Origin: a virus | Reading direction: 5' to 3' (one strand) | DNA length: 25,350 bases | IMG/VR virus record: IMGVR_UViG_3300025872_000278 | Location: 1 to 25,350 of that record | Part shown: piece after piece, positions 21,678 through 25,350 of the stretch | How positions within the stretch are numbered: the first letter of the stretch is position 1 | Layout of the letters: each line of letters starts with the position of its first letter | The notes under the pieces: model-generated | What the model was told of the DNA's origin: nothing | The model's database searches: none | What the model saw: the letters and a program-made list of their open reading frames with translations, nothing else | Translations under genes and position numbers: made by a program

Positions 21678-21950
21678 ATGAAGGTCGAATTCGATGCCGC
21701 CAAGCGGACCGGAACCCTCGAGCAGCGGGGTCTGGACATGGCGCGGGCCGGCGAGGTGTTCGACGGCGCCTCGCTGACGATCGAAGACGACCGGATGGAC
21801 TATGGTGAAACCCGGTACATCACGATCGGGTTTCTGGATGAGAGAATGGTGGTCCTCGTCTGGACCCCGCGCGGTGACGTTCATCGCATCATCAGCATGA
21901 GGAAGGCCAATGACCGCGAAAAAGCCATCTACGAACCCCGCTTTCGATGA
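21678..21950 (+). CDS. brnT: BrnT family ribonuclease toxin
   Basis: The 90-aa protein fits BrnT (RelE-like fold RNase toxins, about 90 aa): an opening V-E-F-D-A-A-K-R, then the R-G-L-D-M-A-R-A-G-E-V-F-D segment, T-I-E-D-D-R-M-D-Y-G-E-T-R-Y-I-T-I-G-F-L-D, V-L-V-W-T-P-R-G, and R-I-I-S-M-R-K-A-N-D-R-E-K at the end. These cover the conserved BrnT blocks. It would cut RNA and slow growth when free. brnA overlaps its end by 41 bases, giving the usual toxin-first order. The pair is antisense to the tail operon between gpV and the 77-aa gene and probably stabilises the prophage or guards against other phages. Confidence 0.9.
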   Translation: MKVEFDAAKRTGTLEQRGLDMARAGEVFDGASLTIEDDRMDYGETRYITIGFLDERMVVLVWTPRGDVHRIISMRKANDREKAIYEPRFR

Positions 21951-22164
21951 GGACGCGCCGGACCTGTCGTCTCCGGACTGGCAGAAGAAGTTCGCGAAGG
22001 CCACGGTACGTCGCGGACGGCCTCCGCTCGAGGATCCCAAAGTGTCAACGACGATCCGTCTCTCGAAGGATGTGATCGAAAGATTCAAGGCAAGCGGTCC
22101 GGGCTGGCAGACGCGGATCGACGAGGCTCTCCGCGACTGGATCAAGAAGCACGACGCCGCCTGA
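21910..22164 (+). CDS. brnA: BrnA family antitoxin
   Basis: The 84-aa protein is the partner of BrnT. The N-terminal part (D-L-S-S-P-D-W-Q-K-K-F-A) is the flexible toxin-binding region; the C-terminal part is a ribbon-helix-helix DNA-binding domain (V-S-T-T-I-R-L-S-K-D-V-I-E-R-F-K-A-S-G-P, then W-Q-T-R-I-D-E-A-L-R-D-W). It starts inside brnT in another frame, which points to coupled translation. It should neutralise BrnT and repress the operon. Its stop is eight bases from the gpV stop, convergent. Nothing suggests decay. Confidence 0.9.
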   Translation: MTAKKPSTNPAFDEDAPDLSSPDWQKKFAKATVRRGRPPLEDPKVSTTIRLSKDVIERFKASGPGWQTRIDEALRDWIKKHDAA

Positions 22165-22172
22165 TCGTTCGT

Positions 22173-22751
22173 TCAGTTTGCGGGCACGTCCGTCAGGTCG
22201 CCGCCCGACACCACGCCGCCGTGGATGTGGCTCGAGCCGATATTCTTTCCGTCATGCGTGACCTTGCCGCCGCTGATGGCGACCCCTGATCCGCTCACTT
22301 CGAGACTGACGCCGCCAACCCTGATCGTCACGGCGGCGGAGGTGACGCGCAGGGTGGCGGCGCCAGCAACGACCTCGCAGAGGTCATCCTTGATGGTTGC
22401 GGTGATGTTTCCGTAGGTGAGGACGTTCTCGTCGCCCTTGGACGACGGCGACTTGTTGTGATCACTCCAAGTCATCGGTAGCGCCACGGCCTGCTGCCAG
22501 TCACCGTTGGGCGAGAGTGCCGTGAACTGCTGCCCCTTCGAGGGCGGTGTATGAATCTTCAGCGCCCCGGCGATCTGGGCGTAAGGAACCCATGGCGACA
22601 GAAATGATTTCCCTTCGACATCCTTGCCGAAGTTGAGCCGGATCCGCTGCTTTGCAGCGTCGACCTCCTCCACCGTGCCGTGGCGCATGACACCGGAGAA
22701 GCGGCGTTCGAGTTCGGCGATGCGGGCGGCAAGCTCGACGACCTCACGCAT
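22173..22751 (-). CDS. V: Baseplate spike protein V
   Basis: The 192-aa product matches P2 gpV (211 aa), the membrane-piercing spike: an OB-like N-terminal domain (G-T-V-E-E-V-D-A-A-K-Q-R-I-R-L, then S-P-W-V-P-Y-A), a P-P-S-K-G-Q-Q motif, and a C-terminal beta-helix with repeated V-T-I-R-V-G-G-V-S-L-E-V. The tip holds I-G-S-S-H-I-H-G-G-V, the HxH (residues 175-177) that binds an iron ion in this family. The start overlaps the previous stop (ATGCGTGA). P2 order is V-W-J-I; here BrnTA and a 77-aa gene lie between V and W. Confidence 0.92.
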   Translation of the reverse strand: MREVVELAARIAELERRFSGVMRHGTVEEVDAAKQRIRLNFGKDVEGKSFLSPWVPYAQIAGALKIHTPPSKGQQFTALSPNGDWQQAVALPMTWSDHNKSPSSKGDENVLTYGNITATIKDDLCEVVAGAATLRVTSAAVTIRVGGVSLEVSGSGVAISGGKVTHDGKNIGSSHIHGGVVSGGDLTDVPAN

Positions 22752-23553
22752 CGGCGATCCGGGCGATCGAGGTATAGCGGTTCACAATCAACGGGTCCGG
22801 TCCGCCAGTGACTTCCAGTTCCGTTGCGGGCTGCGGGTTCTGCGCGAGATCCAGCACGGGCCCAAGTCCGATGGCATCCGCCGTCTCCAGGTGAATACCG
22901 AGCATGTTGGCCACGCGGCGCCAGTCGGCGAGCGGCTGACCCCCGATCTCTGAACGCAACATCTGCGCAATGGGCGCGAGATCTGCGTCCGCGCTCATGG
23001 CTTCAAGCAATTCTGCCCATGCCGTCCCTTCGGCAATCGGAGCACCATCGGGCGGCGCCTCGATCAGATCGCATGTGAGCACGATCTGCCTCGCGGCAAA
23101 ACGCACGCCCTTCTCGACCGAGGCGCCGCGCCGCGACAGGCGCCTGGAGATACGCGGTACGAGCTTCATCCAGACGCGCGACCAATCGTTGCGCTCGCGT
23201 ATCAGCGCCGCCATGACCTGGTGCTCCATGAGGTCGAGGGCCAGTTCCATGCCCTCGTCGGTGTGCGGGATGGTGATGACACTCTCCGCCTCCCCCTCCC
23301 CATGCACATCGACCCTTGCGGCTATGGCGGTCTCGATGACGAGGTCGCAGGCAATGGTCCCATGGAACAGGTCCCGCCCCGTCACCTCCATCTCATGGTC
23401 GTCGGTGGTGACGATGAGGATAGGCTGGCGCTCCTCGGCGATGGTCTCGTCGATGGGCGCGATGGCGCTGTCGTAGACACGGGCTTCAGCCAGGGTGGCA
23501 CCCCGGAGGGCACGCGCCGCGGCAATCCGCATGGCAAGACGGGCAAGGCTCAT
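22744..23553 (-). CDS. Phage protein of unknown function, head-tail region
   Basis: The 269-aa product has no signal or membrane part. It opens R-L-A-M-R-I-A-A-A-R-A-L-R-G-A-T, followed by E-R-Q-P-I-L-I-V-T-T-D-D-H-E-M-E-V-T-G-R-D, and has a predicted mixed alpha/beta core with L-V-I-E-T-A-I-A-A-R-V and a helical C-terminal half. It follows the head-tail joining gene and precedes gpV. The place suggests a connector, stopper or tail-completion role, but no family can be named. It is coupled to gpV by an eight-base overlap, and two hairpins lie before its start. Confidence 0.6.
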   Translation of the reverse strand: MSLARLAMRIAAARALRGATLAEARVYDSAIAPIDETIAEERQPILIVTTDDHEMEVTGRDLFHGTIACDLVIETAIAARVDVHGEGEAESVITIPHTDEGMELALDLMEHQVMAALIRERNDWSRVWMKLVPRISRRLSRRGASVEKGVRFAARQIVLTCDLIEAPPDGAPIAEGTAWAELLEAMSADADLAPIAQMLRSEIGGQPLADWRRVANMLGIHLETADAIGLGPVLDLAQNPQPATELEVTGGPDPLIVNRYTSIARIADA

Positions 23554-23582
23554 GGACAGTCATCCCCGTGAAGGTGGATTCC

Positions 23583-23612
23583 GGAAACCGTTTCCGAACG
23601 GAACGGTTTTCC
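23583..23612. repeat. Palindromic hairpin, 30 bases
   Basis: On the minus strand GGAAAACCGTTCCG and CGGAAACGGTTTCC pair with one bulged A on each side, around a TT loop. It lies 30 bases before the start of the 269-aa gene. No T run follows in either direction. It may act in RNA processing or as a protein-binding site. Confidence 0.65.
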
Positions 23613-23623
23613 ATCAGGCGTGG

Positions 23624-23650
23624 GGGCATGTTCCGGACGGGAACATGCCC
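23624..23650. repeat. Perfect inverted repeat at the end of the joining-protein gene
   Basis: Arms 23624-23634 (GGGCATGTTCC) and 23640-23650 (GGAACATGCCC) are perfect, with a 5-base spacer. The repeat touches the TAG of the upstream gene. No T tract follows. With the palindrome at 23583-23612 it makes a tandem pair between two minus-strand genes. Confidence 0.7.
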
Positions 23651-24066
23651 TATTCCGCAACATCCTCCCGGACGAGAAGAAGGTTCAGGTCGCCCATGCT
23701 GGTCGGATGGACGGCCGAGATGGCGAAGCACGGCTCTCCCGGCCGGCCCGACAGCCGCAGGAGATCGCCCCTGGCTGGCCGGAAGCCCAGTTCGGCAACC
23801 TGAGCGGCCGCAATCCAGAAAGTCGATTGGGCCGCCAGTAATCGAGTCGTTCCGGCGAACTCCCCGCCCCTTGCCTGCCCCTTCAGGTCAGTAGTGGCGG
23901 CAACTGCCGAGAACACGCCCCGGACGGCAACGGCCATACGGTCGACATCGGGGGATGCTCCGACATACTGGCCGTAGCGCCGGGGGCCGAGGATGGCCTC
24001 CTCCCCGAACAAGTTCACCGAGGCTTCCGATGCCAGAGCATCGAACTCATCGAAGGTTGACGTCAC
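23650..24066 (-). CDS. Head-tail joining protein
   Basis: The 138-aa product starts at a GTG one base after the major capsid stop. It reads as a small head-completion protein of the lambda gpFII type: L-A-S-E-A-S-V-N-L-F-G-E-E-A-I-L near the start, A-V-R-G-V-F-S-A-V-A-A in the middle, and a C-terminal block with A-R-G-D-L-L-R-L. The place right after a lambda-type capsid gene fits a gpFII-like or neck role. Similarity is by pattern and position, so the family name is less sure than the role. Confidence 0.6.
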   Translation of the reverse strand: MTSTFDEFDALASEASVNLFGEEAILGPRRYGQYVGASPDVDRMAVAVRGVFSAVAATTDLKGQARGGEFAGTTRLLAAQSTFWIAAAQVAELGFRPARGDLLRLSGRPGEPCFAISAVHPTSMGDLNLLLVREDVAE

Positions 24067-24067
24067 C

Positions 24068-25099
24068 TCAGGTGCGCTTGCCGGGGATAAGCACGCGGGG
24101 GCGGGTGCAATAATGGAGCGCGTTCATCTGGAACTCCAGGTTCACGCCCTTGCCGTTCTGCATCTCCCACTGCTTGCCGTAGAGGCGCTGGCCCGGGGTG
24201 TTGACCGTCTCGATGTAGTCGGCCGGCCCATAGACCGTGCGGAACAGGCCAGGGACACCCATGGGGAACAGATGACACTTGTTGGTGTCAACGCCGACAC
24301 TGCCACCACCGCGGTAGTTGGCCCAGGTGATGCCACCGAAGTCGAAGGCGCCATGGAGGCCGCTCGCGCCGGAGTTGATGTAGGCCCCACGCAAGCTCGC
24401 CGCGTCGGCATAGCCCTTGTAGGTGTCGCGCACTTCCTTGTGGGCGATGAGATCGTCGAAGAACGTGTCCCCGCACAGCGCCATGATCCCGGTGTAGGGA
24501 ATGCCATCGAGGATCGACGCCATCTGGCGAATGACGCCCGCGCACTTCTTGCGGAACACGCCTTCGGCCGGGGTGGCATTGTCGAGATCGAAGTCGATCT
24601 CGGCGGCAGGGGTTTCTCCGAACTCGGTGAAGTAGTCGAAGAGCACCGATCCGTCAGCATCGAGGAGCTTACCGGCCTTCAGGATGTTGATGCGGTGGTA
24701 TTCTTCGGTGAGGGCGAAGAACTGCGAGGCTTCGGCCGCCCGCTCGGCGATCTTGGCCTGCAGCCTTTCGACCGCCACCTCCTCGCCAAAGGCCCGGACC
24801 TGCTGGACCTCGTCGGCATTGATGGCATCGTCCACCTGGAAGTGAGGAATGCGCAGGGTGCGCATCGAGCGCTTGCCCTTGCCGAAGGTCTGGCCGGGGC
24901 CGCCGCGGGGGCTTGCCTGGATCAGGATGCCGTTCTGGGCCTTGTCCTTCTCGATGGCGATGTCGAGCGTGTCGATGCTCACCGTCTGGAAGAGACCCAT
25001 CTGGCCGATGAGCGACGGCACATAGGAAATCTCGCGGAGGGCATCCGTGAGACGCATGACGCTGAAGGCGTCCTGGGTGAAGATGTTCATGATCGACAT
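24068..25099 (-). CDS. E: Major capsid protein E (lambda gpE family)
   Basis: The 343-aa product matches the lambda-type major capsid protein (341 aa) in length and pattern: an early F-T-Q-D-A-F-S-V-M-R-L-T-D-A-L, Q-M-G-L-F-Q-T-V-S-I-D-T, an R-M-A-like segment T-L-R-I-P-H-F-Q-V-D-D-A-I-N-A-D-E-V-Q, and a C-terminal P-V-L-I-like P-R-V-L-I. The start at 25099 follows GGAGACC at good spacing; the longer frame runs through the upstream gene. It forms the head shell. The combination with a P2-type tail shows module exchange. The symbol E here is lambda's and is not the P2 chaperone E. Confidence 0.9.
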   Translation of the reverse strand: MSIMNIFTQDAFSVMRLTDALREISYVPSLIGQMGLFQTVSIDTLDIAIEKDKAQNGILIQASPRGGPGQTFGKGKRSMRTLRIPHFQVDDAINADEVQQVRAFGEEVAVERLQAKIAERAAEASQFFALTEEYHRINILKAGKLLDADGSVLFDYFTEFGETPAAEIDFDLDNATPAEGVFRKKCAGVIRQMASILDGIPYTGIMALCGDTFFDDLIAHKEVRDTYKGYADAASLRGAYINSGASGLHGAFDFGGITWANYRGGGSVGVDTNKCHLFPMGVPGLFRTVYGPADYIETVNTPGQRLYGKQWEMQNGKGVNLEFQMNALHYCTRPRVLIPGKRT

Positions 25100-25119
25100 G
25101 GGGATTGGTCTCCTGAGGC

Positions 25120-25350
25120 TTAGCGTACGATGACGCCGAGGCTCTTCAGTGCCTCGTTGGCTGCGGTCTTCTCCGCCGCCTGGTCGCGGTCGGCGTGATA
25201 AGTGAGGCACTTGCCGTTGACCTCGGCGTCCCGGAGGATGGCGGAGACCTGGACATCGGCGGCGGACGCATCCGCGCCGTAGATGTTGATGGCGGCGGGC
25301 ACCTCGCTGCCGTCGCTGGCGCCCACGGCGCTGGCAACATACTTGCCGGT
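25120..25350 (-). CDS. Head decoration protein (lambda gpD type), 5' part outside window
   Basis: The visible 76 codons read to the TAA at 25120-25122 and continue past the window edge. They match the C-terminal half of the lambda-type decoration protein: G-K-Y-V-A-S-A-V, then I-N-I-Y-G-A-D-A-S-A-A-D-V-Q-V-S, E-V-N-G-K-C-L-T-Y, and an A-L-K-S-L-G-V-I-V-R end. It trims and strengthens the capsid lattice. The order D then E matches lambda. Confidence 0.75.
   Translation of the reverse strand, partial: TGKYVASAVGASDGSEVPAAINIYGADASAADVQVSAILRDAEVNGKCLTYHADRDQAAEKTAANEALKSLGVIVR

Noticed and set aside
23993-25123. Plus-strand open frame of 376 codons opposite the major capsid gene
   Set aside because: It is the complement of a well-supported capsid gene and shows no protein-family features.
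1-25350. CRISPR arrays, tRNA and rRNA genes
   Set aside because: No regularly spaced direct repeats and no tRNA-like or rRNA-like sequence were seen; the only repeats are within fibre genes or single hairpins.

Overview
The window holds most of the structural half of a contractile-tailed prophage, read almost entirely on the minus strand, next to a short piece of degraded mobile DNA at the left end. The DNA is GC-rich and reads with few long gaps. The topoisomerase III remnant, the tyrosine phosphatase-like gene and several small phage proteins resemble alphaproteobacterial (Rhizobiales or Rhodobacterales type) genes. That placement is from recognition of families, not from a search.

Left flank (1-2100, plus strand): a C-terminal scrap of an IS630-type transposase with a stop codon and a changed catalytic Glu, a topoisomerase III gene with most of its interior deleted, and an intact-looking tyrosine phosphatase-like gene. 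This looks like a decayed integrative element or island. No tRNA and no convincing att site was found between it and the prophage.

Prophage (about 2100 to beyond 25350, minus strand, so transcription order runs from right to left): lambda-type head genes (decoration protein D, major capsid protein E, a head-tail joining protein); an unnamed 269-aa protein; then a P2-type tail: spike V, an unnamed 77-aa protein, W, J, a long I, an 814-aa DUF4815-like protein, a tail fibre block, sheath FI, tube FII, chaperones E and E' with a T TTT TTG frameshift site, tape measure T, U, X and hub D. A lysis cassette follows (small membrane protein/holin candidate, membrane-anchored endolysin, overlapping Rz/Rz1 spanins), then a collagen-like protein and a second fibre gene. 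A GC-rich hairpin follows the last gene. The phage is thus a lambda-head/P2-tail chimera. Many junctions are ATGA, GTGA or TGATG overlaps, typical of translational coupling.

Three cargo loci sit on the plus strand, antisense to this late operon and exactly at gene junctions: an exported NTF2/SnoaL-like protein between U and X, an exported SH3/GTEPFW protein between E' and T with a good promoter of its own, and a BrnT-BrnA toxin-antitoxin pair between V and the 77-aa gene. These are lysogenic-conversion genes (morons) and are the most distinctive part of the layout. Other points: a shared LDGG-aromatic C-terminus on three tail appendage proteins, HxH motifs in the fibres and spike, and several strong intergenic hairpins including a terminator-like one directly before the sheath gene.
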